Shown piece after piece: positions 24,744 through 34,316 of a stretch of DNA of 64,000 nt; position 1 is the first letter of the stretch, and each line of letters opens with the position of its first letter. Made by a program: the position numbers and the translations under genes. Under the pieces are notes generated by a model. It had not been told where the DNA came from. It ran no database searches and saw nothing but the letters and a program-made list of their open reading frames with translations. Origin of the DNA: Paenibacillus sp. CF384 (GTDB lineage Bacteria; Bacillota; Bacilli; Paenibacillales; Paenibacillaceae); NCBI RefSeq assembly GCF_900106745.1, contig NZ_FNNV01000001.1, positions 1,054,001 through 1,118,000 on the forward strand, written 5' to 3'.

Positions 24744-26336
24744 ATGTTTAAAGTATTGGTCTCAGATCCAATCAGCGATCTTGGCATTCAGAAACTTATG
24801 GATGCAGAGGATGTCGTTGTCGACAAGAAGCCTGGATTAAGCGAGGACGAGCTCGTAGCCATTATCGGCGAATACGATGCACTTCTTGTACGCAGCCAGA
24901 CACGCGTTACACCGCGCATCATGGATGCAGGCAAATCGCTTAAGGTTATCGGTCGCGCCGGCGTCGGAGTGGACAACATCGACTTGGAAGCAGCTACACA
25001 ACGCGGAATTATCGTTATCAACGCACCAGACGGCAACACAATCACAACTTGTGAGCATACGTTTGCCATGATGATGTCTGTTGCTCGTTTCATTCCACAA
25101 GCTTACCTCAAGACAGTAGGCGGCGAGTGGGATCGCAAGTCGTTCCTTGGCGTCGAACTGCGCGGCAAAGTACTCGGCGTACTCGGTATGGGCCGTATCG
25201 GCAGCGAAGTGGCGAAACGCGCGAAAGCGTTTGACATGGAAATTTGGGGTTATGACCCATTCCTCACAGAAGAGCGTGCTGAAAAGCTTGGCATTCGTCT
25301 CTCCAGCGTAGATGACATCGTACGCAATGCAGACTTTATGACGGTGCATACGCCGCTTACGCCGGAAACGCGTCACATGATCTCTCGTGCTCAATTTGAA
25401 GTAATGAAGAAAGGCATGCGTATCGTGAACTGTGCACGCGGCGGTATCATTGATGAGCAAGCTCTCGTAGAAGCGATCGATCAAGGTATCGTAGCAGGTG
25501 CAGCATTCGACGTATTCGAGGTTGAACCGCCTGCAGCCGATCATCCTTTCCTGAAGCACCCGAAAATCATCGTAACCCCGCATCTTGGCGCATCTACTGT
25601 TGAAGCACAAGAAAACGTAGCTATTGATGTATCGGAACAAGTATTGAACATCCTTCGCGACAAACCGTTTATGAACGCGGTCAACATGCCTCCGATTCCG
25701 GCTAACGTGCTGAACAAGCTGCAACCGTACTTCGGCCTAGGCGAGAAACTGGGCAGCTTTATTGCTCAATTGACTGAAGGTGCCGTAGAAGAAATTACAG
25801 TCAGCTATGCAGGTGAGCTGGCAGAGGTCGATACGCAGCCGTTGACACGTTATGTTGTACGCGGTGTGCTCTCTCACCACCTCGGATCGGATCAAGTGAA
25901 TGTCGTGAATTCCATGCATCTGGCTAAAGAACGCCATGTGAACATCGTGGTACAGAAGACGCACGAAGCACGTGACTTCACGAACTCCATTACCGTTACA
26001 CTTCGCTCTAAATCTGCGACTCGCCTGGTAACAGGTACAATGTTGACAGGATATGGACCACGAATTGTACAAATCGATCGTTTCCCTGTTGACGTTGCTC
26101 CGGAAGGCAACATCATCTTGATCTCGCATAACGACAAACCAGGTATTATCGGTAACGTCGGCATGCTGCTCGGAAACAACAACGTGAACATCGCAACGAT
26201 GCAGGTTGGTCGCGAGCTTGTTGGCGGCTCTGCAATCATGGTATTGACTGTAGACAAAGGCGTGTCCAAGGACGTTATCGCCGAGCTGGTCAATCTGCCG
26301 GATCTGAACAAAGCGAAAGAAATTAAACTCTATTAA
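24744..26336 (+). CDS. serA: D-3-phosphoglycerate dehydrogenase
   Basis: 530 residues, the long form: substrate and NAD-binding domains (about 1-310; GMGRIGSEVAKRA and the active-site blocks NCARGGIIDE and VTPHLGAST), an intervening allosteric domain and a C-terminal ACT domain (about 455-528, ISHNDKPGIIGNVG). It oxidises 3-phosphoglycerate in serine synthesis, probably with serine feedback. The ATG follows AGGAGG by about 8 bases. It is a rightward single gene with its own promoter candidate, leader hairpin and terminator. Confidence 0.97.
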   Translation: MFKVLVSDPISDLGIQKLMDAEDVVVDKKPGLSEDELVAIIGEYDALLVRSQTRVTPRIMDAGKSLKVIGRAGVGVDNIDLEAATQRGIIVINAPDGNTITTCEHTFAMMMSVARFIPQAYLKTVGGEWDRKSFLGVELRGKVLGVLGMGRIGSEVAKRAKAFDMEIWGYDPFLTEERAEKLGIRLSSVDDIVRNADFMTVHTPLTPETRHMISRAQFEVMKKGMRIVNCARGGIIDEQALVEAIDQGIVAGAAFDVFEVEPPAADHPFLKHPKIIVTPHLGASTVEAQENVAIDVSEQVLNILRDKPFMNAVNMPPIPANVLNKLQPYFGLGEKLGSFIAQLTEGAVEEITVSYAGELAEVDTQPLTRYVVRGVLSHHLGSDQVNVVNSMHLAKERHVNIVVQKTHEARDFTNSITVTLRSKSATRLVTGTMLTGYGPRIVQIDRFPVDVAPEGNIILISHNDKPGIIGNVGMLLGNNNVNIATMQVGRELVGGSAIMVLTVDKGVSKDVIAELVNLPDLNKAKEIKLY

Positions 26337-26343
26337 TTTCAAT

Positions 26344-26378
26344 AAGCTCCGACCCTTTTCGAGGGTCGGAGCTTTTTT
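26344..26378 (+). terminator. Intrinsic terminator after serA
   Basis: AGCTCCGACCC and GGGTCGGAGCT form a perfect stem followed by six T. Confidence 0.95.
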
Positions 26379-26458
26379 GTGCAGGCATCTGACATGAAAA
26401 TGTTTCACGACCAACAAGATTTGTCTACTTCCTTCAACAAGAACCGACTTTTCGGCGC

Positions 26459-28384
26459 TTAGCTAACACCGACCAGCTGCATCTTTACATAAGTCGAATC
26501 ATACCAATGTGCACGAAGTTCAATGCGATGTCCGCTTCTTCCTGCAGACCAATGAAACGGCACGGAGAAATATTCGTATCGATTGGTTTGCTTCCAATCG
26601 TTGCGCTGCAGAACACGCGATGCGATCACGGCACCTGAGTCGTCTGCATCGACAACCTCGAGTCTGATAACATCATTTGTCCCGCTGTTGCTATCGACCA
26701 TCATTTTCCATGTGGCGATGTTATCTCCTACCGGTGTATTAGTCGTATACGGACCATATTGCATGTAATCCGGACCGTCTAAGCTGGTTGAAGCCGACCA
26801 GCCGTCGCCATCGGTGCGTCCGATAACATGACCGATTCCGGCATCCGCCATCCCCCATTTCAGATCGAAACCACCGTCGCTTTCATTGGCAATGAGCGCC
26901 CTGCTTGTAGGATTGGTCCGATAATAGATGAAGTTCTCTCCGTCCACCGACAAGAAGCTCGGTCCATCATTTCCGAACGTATTGTCCGTCTGAGGCAAGA
27001 TGTGATTCTGACTAAACTTGCTCCAGTGCACCAAATCAGTCGAGCTCGCCACCCCGGAAGACCATTTGGCCGTGTTGTAAGGAGGATCCTCGCTGCCTTC
27101 GTAGGTCATATAATACGTGCTTCCTACTTTAACAATATCGCGATGACCCGCCGTTCCGGCCTCCCAAGTGCCAGGTTCGGTATCGATTACCGGATTTCCG
27201 GAATACTTGGTCAGTGAGGTCAAGCTCGTTCCCGTGGCTACGCCGATGCGGCAATCAGAACCGTCATACCCATGATAAAATAAATACCATGTGCTGCCTT
27301 CTTTATAGAGAGAAGGTGTCCCAATATTGACGCTTTCCCAGCCTGAAGAATTATGCGTCAGAATCTGGCCTTGTTTAGTGAAGTTAACGCCGTCCGTCGA
27401 AGTTGCCAAGCCGATTTGTCCCGGTGACCCCGTACCTGTTCCTTCATAAACGAGATAGAAGGTGCCTCCGTCGTACCACATGCCGGGAAACGTAGCAAAC
27501 GAGTCATCCCATTGTCCCGGCGACCCTGCCGTCAAGACAAAGCCGTTATCCGTGAAATTGACGCCATCGGTTGACTTCGCTAAGCCGACGCCGCCTTTGC
27601 CGAAGGCATCCCATTTGATGTAATACGCCCATATTTCGCCATTCACTTTGAGGGTAGAAATAAAATGCATCGAAAACGATGTGCCGATAAAGGGATTGAT
27701 TTTGTCCAGCTTTATAAAAGCTTGATTATCCATCAAATGTGACATGTTGGATGCGATATTCGAGGTTGTCACGTTGCCGGTGGATACGGCAGCAGGCCCA
27801 ATATCCGTTGCAGCTGAGTTGAAATCTGATGCGTTCACGAATACGATGCTCTTCGTGGTCGTAATTCCGTTTGTTACTTTAAGGTTGTCGTACTGAGCGG
27901 AATAAGACTGGGAAGCACTGTCGTTCTCCCCGACGATATCCCATTTGGATGAGGTTTTGCCGATCATGGAGGCTGGAACCGCCAGCTTGCGGTGATACCA
28001 TTTGTTAGTGGCATATGCGGAGATATTTGCATTCGGATGGCCGCTTATATTGTTCTGGTCCTTCCAAACGGATGATCCGGTATCCCGGAAGTAAGTCCCA
28101 TCGGTGTTCATAATTTCGATACCCCCGGCGCCATCGATACCATTCGAAATCTTTACATCGTATTCGATGTAATCACCGGAAACAAACGTATAGGCTTTGT
28201 TCGATATTCGTTTGTAGATATACTTGTTCGCAGTACCGCTAGCGTCATTCGTTACACTGAGCGAAACGATATCGCCCCCGGCCCATGGGTTGGCGCCTGC
28301 TGTCGCCGTTGCTGCAAACATGCCGGTCATCAAGACAGTAGAGATAAATAACAGAACCCATTTCTTCACCTGATTGGCTTTCAT
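26459..28384 (-). CDS. Secreted beta-propeller glycosidase-like protein
   Basis: 641 residues with a Sec signal peptide ending in ATATAGA. Residues about 35-170 look like a beta-sandwich carbohydrate-binding region. Residues about 230-520 contain the repeating blade pattern of five-bladed propeller glycosidases (GH43/GH32/GH130 type), such as STDGVNFT repeated, YYLVYEG-like and FYHGYDG segments. The C-terminus is another beta-rich module. A GGAGG site lies 6 bases before the ATG. No sugar gene is nearby and the flanks are core genes, so this may be an accessory insertion. Substrate unknown. Confidence 0.75.
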   Translation of the reverse strand: MKANQVKKWVLLFISTVLMTGMFAATATAGANPWAGGDIVSLSVTNDASGTANKYIYKRISNKAYTFVSGDYIEYDVKISNGIDGAGGIEIMNTDGTYFRDTGSSVWKDQNNISGHPNANISAYATNKWYHRKLAVPASMIGKTSSKWDIVGENDSASQSYSAQYDNLKVTNGITTTKSIVFVNASDFNSAATDIGPAAVSTGNVTTSNIASNMSHLMDNQAFIKLDKINPFIGTSFSMHFISTLKVNGEIWAYYIKWDAFGKGGVGLAKSTDGVNFTDNGFVLTAGSPGQWDDSFATFPGMWYDGGTFYLVYEGTGTGSPGQIGLATSTDGVNFTKQGQILTHNSSGWESVNIGTPSLYKEGSTWYLFYHGYDGSDCRIGVATGTSLTSLTKYSGNPVIDTEPGTWEAGTAGHRDIVKVGSTYYMTYEGSEDPPYNTAKWSSGVASSTDLVHWSKFSQNHILPQTDNTFGNDGPSFLSVDGENFIYYRTNPTSRALIANESDGGFDLKWGMADAGIGHVIGRTDGDGWSASTSLDGPDYMQYGPYTTNTPVGDNIATWKMMVDSNSGTNDVIRLEVVDADDSGAVIASRVLQRNDWKQTNRYEYFSVPFHWSAGRSGHRIELRAHWYDSTYVKMQLVGVS

Positions 28385-28441
28385 AAACATCCTCCTTTGA
28401 AGTGGAAGTGTGAATGCAAGCTCAGTTTAAATTAGTATAAT

Positions 28442-28453
28442 TTGACCAGTCAA
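28442..28453. promoter_or_regulatory. 12-base palindrome upstream of the propeller gene
   Basis: TTGAC and GTCAA repeats with a 2-base centre, 60 bases before the start and overlapping a possible -35 region; a TATACT sequence lies next to it. It could be an operator. Support is weak. Confidence 0.25.
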
Positions 28454-28523
28454 TATAGCCTTCTATAGCAACCAAGCTCTTTTCTGAAACTTTTTTGAAA
28501 GGGACTTCAACCCATTAAACAAA

Positions 28524-28574
28524 GAAAAAGGGACTGTCCCTTCGTCATTATGAATGACATTTGGGACAGTCCCT
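28524..28574 (-). terminator. Intrinsic terminator after resE
   Basis: AGGGACTGTCCC and GGGACAGTCCCT enclose an inner TGTCAT/AATGAC stem, followed on the minus strand by TTTTTCTTT. A related design is seen at 44510-44559. Confidence 0.9.
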
Positions 28575-28585
28575 CTTCGATCTGG

Positions 28586-29992
28586 CTATTTAACAGGCAG
28601 TAGTATGGTAAATGTCGTACCGGCACCCATTACACTGTCCGCTTTAATTTGACCCCGATGGGATTCGATAATGTTCTTTACAATGGCAAGACCCAGGCCG
28701 GTTCCGCCTGCCCCGCGCGTACGAGCTTTATCCGCTTTATAGAATCGCTCGAAAATATACGGAAGGTCACCCTGAGGGATTCCCTCACCCTCATCTGTCA
28801 CTTTAATCTCGACATAAGCCTTCTGATCCACGATCACGTTGCAGGCGCTAAGCGTGATTGACGCTTGCATCGACGTATGGCGAATCGCATTGTCCAGCAG
28901 GTTCGTCAGCACTTGCTCCATACGATCCTCGTCTGCTTGCGCGATGACGAGCGGATCTGGCGGAAGTTCAATATGAAGATGGATGTCCTGCTCCTTCGCA
29001 CGTACCAAGAACTTGCGATGTACTCGCTTCAGAAGTCCGGTCAGGTCCGTCTCGACCAGCTTCATCTCAATATGACCGGCTTCCATTCTCGCCAGATCGA
29101 GCAAATCCTTCACGAGCCGCCCCATTCGCAGCGACTCCTCATAAATCACCTGCGCGAGCTCCTTGCGCTCCTCCGGTGAACCTGCAATATCATCGAGCAA
29201 GGCTTCGCTGTAGCCTTGCAGCATCGATAATGGCGTCCTGATCTCATGGGAGACGTTAGCGACGAAGTCGCGGCGAAGCTTCTCCAGCTTCGTCTCCTCC
29301 GTTACGTCCCGCATCACCGCAACCGCGCCGCGAACGGTATGATTCGATTTGAGCGGAGCCATTACTACATCCCACACACCGCTTTGCACATGGATTTTAT
29401 CGGATAAGTCCCGACCTTCCCGAAGCACTTTGCGGTAGAGGTCAAACATCGGCTCGGGCACCTGTGTATGTGAGCCAATATAATCTTCGGTCCATTCCAG
29501 CTCATTCCACTTGTCAATTAACTTCTGTCCATGTGGATTGGCCAGTATGATTTGACCTTCGGCATCGAAGGTCACGACCGCATCAGCCATGCTCCGATGG
29601 ACGCTCGCCAAGTGATCCTTCTCATGATTGAGGTCATGGATCAACGTATCCAACTCAGAAGCCATATTATTGAACGTGGTGGCCAAATCACCGATCTCAT
29701 CCGTTGAGCGAATAGGCACTCGTGTACGGTACTCGCCTTGGGAGATCAGATCAGCCGCTTTCTTCAGCTGAAGCAGCGGCTGCGTGATTTTGGTAGAGAG
29801 GAAGAACGCAAAGAACGTCGATAACAGAAACCCGATGATGGCCGTGTAAACAAAAAGCACCTTGACATCATGCGAGTTCTTGAAGGCAATGTCGATATAT
29901 TGAAGCAGGAACATCCCCAGTATAAGCAATACGACAGCCACAAGCGCGATAATTGTAATCCATAGCTTCCCGACAACACTTCGCCAGATCAT
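28586..29992 (-). CDS. resE: ResE-type sensor histidine kinase without a large external domain
   Basis: 468 residues. Two membrane helices (about 10-30 and 46-66) are joined by a loop of only about 15 residues; then HAMP (67-120), a PAS domain (125-230), and HisKA/HATPase with the phosphorylation motif SHEIRTPL (His near 249) and DEGEGIP, GTGLGLAIV. B. subtilis ResE is about 590 residues with a large extracytoplasmic domain, lacking here. It pairs with ResD, whose stop is 3 bases before the start. It regulates respiration and nitrogen metabolism under low oxygen in Bacillus. Confidence 0.9.
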   Translation of the reverse strand: MIWRSVVGKLWITIIALVAVVLLILGMFLLQYIDIAFKNSHDVKVLFVYTAIIGFLLSTFFAFFLSTKITQPLLQLKKAADLISQGEYRTRVPIRSTDEIGDLATTFNNMASELDTLIHDLNHEKDHLASVHRSMADAVVTFDAEGQIILANPHGQKLIDKWNELEWTEDYIGSHTQVPEPMFDLYRKVLREGRDLSDKIHVQSGVWDVVMAPLKSNHTVRGAVAVMRDVTEETKLEKLRRDFVANVSHEIRTPLSMLQGYSEALLDDIAGSPEERKELAQVIYEESLRMGRLVKDLLDLARMEAGHIEMKLVETDLTGLLKRVHRKFLVRAKEQDIHLHIELPPDPLVIAQADEDRMEQVLTNLLDNAIRHTSMQASITLSACNVIVDQKAYVEIKVTDEGEGIPQGDLPYIFERFYKADKARTRGAGGTGLGLAIVKNIIESHRGQIKADSVMGAGTTFTILLPVK

Positions 29993-29995
29993 CAC

Positions 29996-30712
29996 TTACT
30001 TCGGCACCTCAAGCTTATAACCTACGCCCCAAACCGTCGTGATCATCATCGCCGCTTCCGGAGAAACTTTGTTCAGCTTCTCGCGAAGTCGTTTGACATG
30101 GGTATCCACGGTACGAAGATCTCCGAAAAACTCATAGTTCCAGACGTCTTTCAACAATTCTTCGCGGGAAAACACTTTATCCGGCGAAATCGCCAAGTAA
30201 TGAAGCAGCTCATATTCCTTCGGCGTTAGACTGACCTCTTGACCGCCAGCCATGACACGATGTGCATCATGCTCGATAATGAGATGCGGGAACACGATAT
30301 TATTGCTCGTCAACGCTTCCTTCGTTAAGAAGGCGGTAGCGGACGAACGGCGTAGGATGGCTTTCACGCGATAAATGACTTCGCGAGGGCTGAATGGTTT
30401 CACGACATAGTCGTCAGCGCCTACTTCAAACCCTTGCACGCGGTTCATTTCCTCGCCTTTAGCCGTCAACATAATAACAGGCGTCGCCTTTACCTGACGC
30501 AGTCTGGAACAGACTTCTACGCCATCAATTCCCGGCAGCATGACATCCAGCAGTATCAGGTCGAATTCACCTGCCGTTGCAAGGCGAAGTGCCGTTTCTC
30601 CGTCCTCAGCCTCCTCAATGAGATAGCCTTCCTTTTCCAGATACATTTTGAGCAGCCTGCGAATTCGTTCTTCGTCATCAACTACAAGAATGCGGTGAAG
30701 TTCTTCAGACAT
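29996..30712 (-). CDS. resD: ResD response regulator
   Basis: 238 residues: receiver domain (phosphorylated Asp in LILLDVMLPGIDG, Lys in YVVKPF) and an OmpR-type winged helix (about 135-235, VDTHVKRLREKL). In B. subtilis ResD activates resABC, cytochrome and anaerobic genes. It follows resC by 35 bases and is adjacent to resE, as in the Bacillus res operon. Confidence 0.95.
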   Translation of the reverse strand: MSEELHRILVVDDEERIRRLLKMYLEKEGYLIEEAEDGETALRLATAGEFDLILLDVMLPGIDGVEVCSRLRQVKATPVIMLTAKGEEMNRVQGFEVGADDYVVKPFSPREVIYRVKAILRRSSATAFLTKEALTSNNIVFPHLIIEHDAHRVMAGGQEVSLTPKEYELLHYLAISPDKVFSREELLKDVWNYEFFGDLRTVDTHVKRLREKLNKVSPEAAMMITTVWGVGYKLEVPK

Positions 30713-30747
30713 GTCCGTTGTCTCCTTTCAAATCTTGCTAATCTTCA

Positions 30748-32007
30748 TTAAACGCCTGCGTAGGAGTGCAAGCCGACGAGGACCAAGTTAACCCCTATCA
30801 GCGTAAACAACACAATGACAAAGCCGATAACCGCAAGCCATGCCGATTTGGAACCGTGCCACCCGCGCGATAGACGCAAGTGCAGGTAAGCCGTGTAGTA
30901 CAGCCAAGTAATAAGCGCCCATACTTCTTTTGGATCCCAGCCCCAGAAACGCGACCAGGCAATGTAAGCCCAGATCATTGCGAATATTAGCGCGCCAAGC
31001 ATGAAGATCGGGTAACCGATCGCAATGGCGCGATAGCTGATTTCATCAATATCATCTTCGTCGATATCATCCATCAGAGGATGAATCGCGGCCCCGATCC
31101 GCTTGCGCAAGACAAGTCGCAGGATACCGTATAGTATGGCCCCGTTAATGATTGACCACGTAATCGTGTTCAGTTTACGAGCCGCGTTGACGCCTTTCAT
31201 CCAAGAAGGAGTCTCCATCAGCGGTTTCTTCACGCCAAGGAAGGCATCAATCGATACATCTTGGCTGTTATACGGCTTGAAGATTGGCGGAAGGGAGTAT
31301 TCAACGGTTTCAGTCGTCGTGCTCTCAATTCCTTTGTCATCAATGACAACATTCTCTTTCTTGAACGTCGCTTCATAACCGGCGCCACGGAAAGAGAAGA
31401 CCGAACCGATAAAAGCAATGATGATCACGATGACAAATAGTGTAAATTCGACCCAGCGTTGTTCGCGTCTTGCTTGCGGACTCGTTTTCTTGAAGTCGAC
31501 CGTACGAAGCAAGTACATCAGTCCGGCTGCAAAACCGACTGCGAAGAAAGCTTCGCCTGTTGCCGCTGTCGTCACGTGAACTTTAAGCCAAATCGACTGC
31601 AGTGCCGGGATGAGCGGCTGAACCTCTTGAGGGAATACCGCTGCATAGGCAACGATGATAACCGTTAATGGCAATGTGAACAAACCAAGCAGCGGTTTGC
31701 GGTAGATCGCATTGACGATGACGAAAGCAAACATAATGGCCATCGCCAGAAAAGTCATAAACTCATACATGTTACTGGTCGGGATGTGGCCTCCGCCGAT
31801 CCAGCGCGTAATAAAGAAAGTGACGTGTGAAGCAAATCCAAGTATCGAGACCGCGTAAGCGACCCGGCCCCAGCGGCGAATATGCTCTTCCGGGCTGCGG
31901 TTGCTCCACTTGCGACCGAGCGCGGCAACGCCGTAAAACATAAATCCGAAGCAGTACAGAAAAAATGCGACGATAAACGCGTCGCTGCTAAAATCAAGCA
32001 AACTCAC
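30748..32007 (-). CDS. resC: ResC (CcsA), cytochrome c biogenesis heme-handling protein
   Basis: 419 residues, polytopic, with the Trp-rich heme motif WGWDPKEVWALITWLYY typical of CcsA/ResC. With ResB it forms the System II heme lyase that delivers and attaches heme on the outer side of the membrane. An internal loop (about 195-270) is longer and charged. The start overlaps the resB stop by 4 bases. Confidence 0.95.
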   Translation of the reverse strand: MSLLDFSSDAFIVAFFLYCFGFMFYGVAALGRKWSNRSPEEHIRRWGRVAYAVSILGFASHVTFFITRWIGGGHIPTSNMYEFMTFLAMAIMFAFVIVNAIYRKPLLGLFTLPLTVIIVAYAAVFPQEVQPLIPALQSIWLKVHVTTAATGEAFFAVGFAAGLMYLLRTVDFKKTSPQARREQRWVEFTLFVIVIIIAFIGSVFSFRGAGYEATFKKENVVIDDKGIESTTTETVEYSLPPIFKPYNSQDVSIDAFLGVKKPLMETPSWMKGVNAARKLNTITWSIINGAILYGILRLVLRKRIGAAIHPLMDDIDEDDIDEISYRAIAIGYPIFMLGALIFAMIWAYIAWSRFWGWDPKEVWALITWLYYTAYLHLRLSRGWHGSKSAWLAVIGFVIVLFTLIGVNLVLVGLHSYAGV

Positions 32008-33668
32008 GATTTGTTCCTCCCGTTATCGAGCGTCTTCGGCTCTACGACGACGCCTAACCCGCGCAACGCGGAAGCGACCTCGGCACGCATGCCGTAATTA
32101 TTCTTGTTCGTATGTGCGCCTAACGTGACGCGGCCGCCCTCTATGCGAAGCCAAATTCTGCGGTGATGCCAATAAGAACCCAGCAACAGCCCGAACATCG
32201 ATATGCCGGCCCCTACCCAGATATAAGGCATCGCCCGATCGGAGCGAATGTTAAGCGAGGTCATCACACCTGCGAACTCGACACCTTCCATAGTCGGCAC
32301 CTTCAGCTCAAACCTTTTGCCCATTTCCCCATTGATGAGATCCTGGCTGAATCGCGCTTTGTCGGTTTGTTTCGGGAAGTACATGTACGGCTCGCCATCC
32401 GCCGCCAAATCCGGACCTTTCATCACGAACACAAATGCCGGCGCGTTCGGCTCCTTGGATTTCGTAGTCGGCTTGCCTTCCGAGTTCAGCGCAAAATCCA
32501 TGTACGTCTGACGGAGTTCAAGCGTGTACGGTCCAAGCTTGTAGGTTAATTCCGGATTGCGCATGACGAGATCGATTGGCCCATAGGTCTTGCCCGTCTT
32601 ATGATCGATCAGCACCGGATGAACGGCCTTCAGCTTCGGTGTTTCGTCGAAGCCGAACTGATACGCCTTGATGCCTTTATAGGAAAGCGGATCGTTCACG
32701 ATAATAGCGTGACGTTTCACTTCTTTCAGCTGCGGCTGCTTGGAAGGATCATCGCAATCCGCCTCGCATTCATACAGCACGGCTTTCGTCTCGTAGAGCT
32801 TCGCCCGAGCTGTTCCTTTCATCGATTCCGGAAGCTCTGCATCCGTATAATAGTTAATCGTAAACTTCTCGTTCTTCACGTAATAGTTCGTCTCCGGGAT
32901 TTGAACCGTATCCCCTTCCGTTACCGTTACGTAATTGTCCATGGCCCAGCCCGGAAGCGTGCGCAGCAGCACCGCGAGCAAGAACACGATCAAGCCAATA
33001 TGATTAATATAAGGGCCCCAGCGACTGAACCGATATTTCTCCGCCAGCAATGCGTCGCCTTCATGATGAACCTTATAATGCTTGCGTTTTAGCTCTTTAG
33101 CCATAGCAGCGGTCCAATTCTCTGCTGATCCTTCAATATCACCGGTGTACACGGTCTTCTGTCTGGTCAAGAACGTGTTATGCTTGCGAATTTGTTGTTT
33201 GTTCAATGCCCGATAGAGCGGCAGCACGCGATCAAGACTGCATATAACGAGCGAAGTTCCGATCATAACCAGCAGGCCGATAAACCACCAAGACTCATAC
33301 GTATTGGACAAGCCAAGCTTATAATACCATTTGCCGATCCAGCCGTAGCGCTCTTCGTAATACGTTGTAGGATCAAATGAGATAAAGGCATTCTCTTGCG
33401 TGAAAATCGTGCCGACCATAGCCGCAATCAGTGTAATCACGATCAAACGAACAGCAATTTTAACCGAAGAGAAAAAGTTCCAAACGCGATCAATCGGCGA
33501 CGGATTCGCCTTCTGCGAGCGACGGGCAATGCCGTCGTAGCGCATTTCGAGCGGCGCATCGTTCTCTGCTTCCTCGCCGTCCAGCGGGTTGCCGCAATGC
33601 TCGCAAAGGACGGTTCCGACCGGATTCTGGTGACCGCATTCACATTTCGTATTTTCAAAAGTCAACAT
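32004..33668 (-). CDS. resB: ResB, cytochrome c biogenesis protein with zinc-ribbon N-terminus
   Basis: 554 residues. The ResB body has membrane helices near residues 85, 125, 220 and the C-terminus and a large external domain between. Before the first helix is a Cys motif CECGHQNPVGTVLCEHCG (Cys9, 11, 22, 25), a likely zinc ribbon on the cytoplasmic side, not part of classical ResB. The ATG follows GGAGG by 9 bases, so the extension is translated. It lies between resC and resA. Confidence 0.93.
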   Translation of the reverse strand: MLTFENTKCECGHQNPVGTVLCEHCGNPLDGEEAENDAPLEMRYDGIARRSQKANPSPIDRVWNFFSSVKIAVRLIVITLIAAMVGTIFTQENAFISFDPTTYYEERYGWIGKWYYKLGLSNTYESWWFIGLLVMIGTSLVICSLDRVLPLYRALNKQQIRKHNTFLTRQKTVYTGDIEGSAENWTAAMAKELKRKHYKVHHEGDALLAEKYRFSRWGPYINHIGLIVFLLAVLLRTLPGWAMDNYVTVTEGDTVQIPETNYYVKNEKFTINYYTDAELPESMKGTARAKLYETKAVLYECEADCDDPSKQPQLKEVKRHAIIVNDPLSYKGIKAYQFGFDETPKLKAVHPVLIDHKTGKTYGPIDLVMRNPELTYKLGPYTLELRQTYMDFALNSEGKPTTKSKEPNAPAFVFVMKGPDLAADGEPYMYFPKQTDKARFSQDLINGEMGKRFELKVPTMEGVEFAGVMTSLNIRSDRAMPYIWVGAGISMFGLLLGSYWHHRRIWLRIEGGRVTLGAHTNKNNYGMRAEVASALRGLGVVVEPKTLDNGRNKS

Positions 33669-33687
33669 GCAAAAAAACCTCCTTCGA

Positions 33688-34215
33688 CTAGGACTGAAGC
33701 AATTTCTCGATACGCTTGTCCATGTCCGCTTCCGCCATCGGTCCGACAAAGATGTCTTGAATCGTTCCATCAGGCTTCACAAAGAAGGTAGTGGGATACG
33801 ACTTCAAACCGTACTTTCGCTGTACGTCATTATTCTCGTTAAGCAGAATGGAATAGTTGACATCAAACTGCTTCACAAAATTAGAAACGGTCAATTTGTC
33901 CTCGCCAAGATTAATCCCGACGACTTCAAACGACTTGTCTTTATGCTTCGCGTATTGGGCGACCAAATCCGGCGTCTCCGTTACGCAGCCCGGACAGTAT
34001 GTACCCCAGAAGTTGATGACAAGTGCCTTGCCTTTGTAGTCTGCGAGCCGGTGTGTTTGGCCGTCCATGCCAAGCAAAGCGAAATCCGGCGGCTCCGAGC
34101 CTTTCCGCGGCAGACCGTCATGAGAACTAAACAGAGCATTGCCGATCGCGTAACCCCCGAGGAGCAGTACGCCTAGAAAAATAACAATCTGAATAAGTCT
34201 GCGGTTCGATTTCAT
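33688..34215 (-). CDS. resA: ResA-like thiol-disulfide oxidoreductase
   Basis: 175 residues: membrane anchor (about 6-26) and a TlpA/ResA thioredoxin domain. ResA reduces apocytochrome c heme-site cysteines. The active site reads FWGTYCPGC (Cys-Pro-Gly-Cys) where B. subtilis ResA has CEPC. The cis-Pro block SYPTTFFV is present. The start is uncertain: ATG at 34215 or a GTG at 34230; AGGCGG lies upstream of both. First gene of the resABCDE cluster. Confidence 0.9.
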   Translation of the reverse strand: MKSNRRLIQIVIFLGVLLLGGYAIGNALFSSHDGLPRKGSEPPDFALLGMDGQTHRLADYKGKALVINFWGTYCPGCVTETPDLVAQYAKHKDKSFEVVGINLGEDKLTVSNFVKQFDVNYSILLNENNDVQRKYGLKSYPTTFFVKPDGTIQDIFVGPMAEADMDKRIEKLLQS

Positions 34216-34281
34216 ATAAGTGTTAGTCACCGCCTGTTCCTATGCTGCAATTTTCTTGCATTTCAATACTTTCATTATAAC

Positions 34282-34312
34282 GAAAATTCGACGGCAATTG
34301 AGGTTGCCGTCG
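34282..34312 (-). terminator. Terminator after rluB
   Basis: GACGGCAA and TTGCCGTC pair around a 6-base loop, followed on the minus strand by GAATTTTCG. A TATAAT sequence just downstream (near 34273) may be the -10 box of the res operon. Confidence 0.65.
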
Positions 34313-34316
34313 CTCG

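Noticed and set aside
24837-25724. Long open frame opposite serA
   Set aside because: Antisense shadow of a conserved gene; no ribosome-binding site or recognisable domain.
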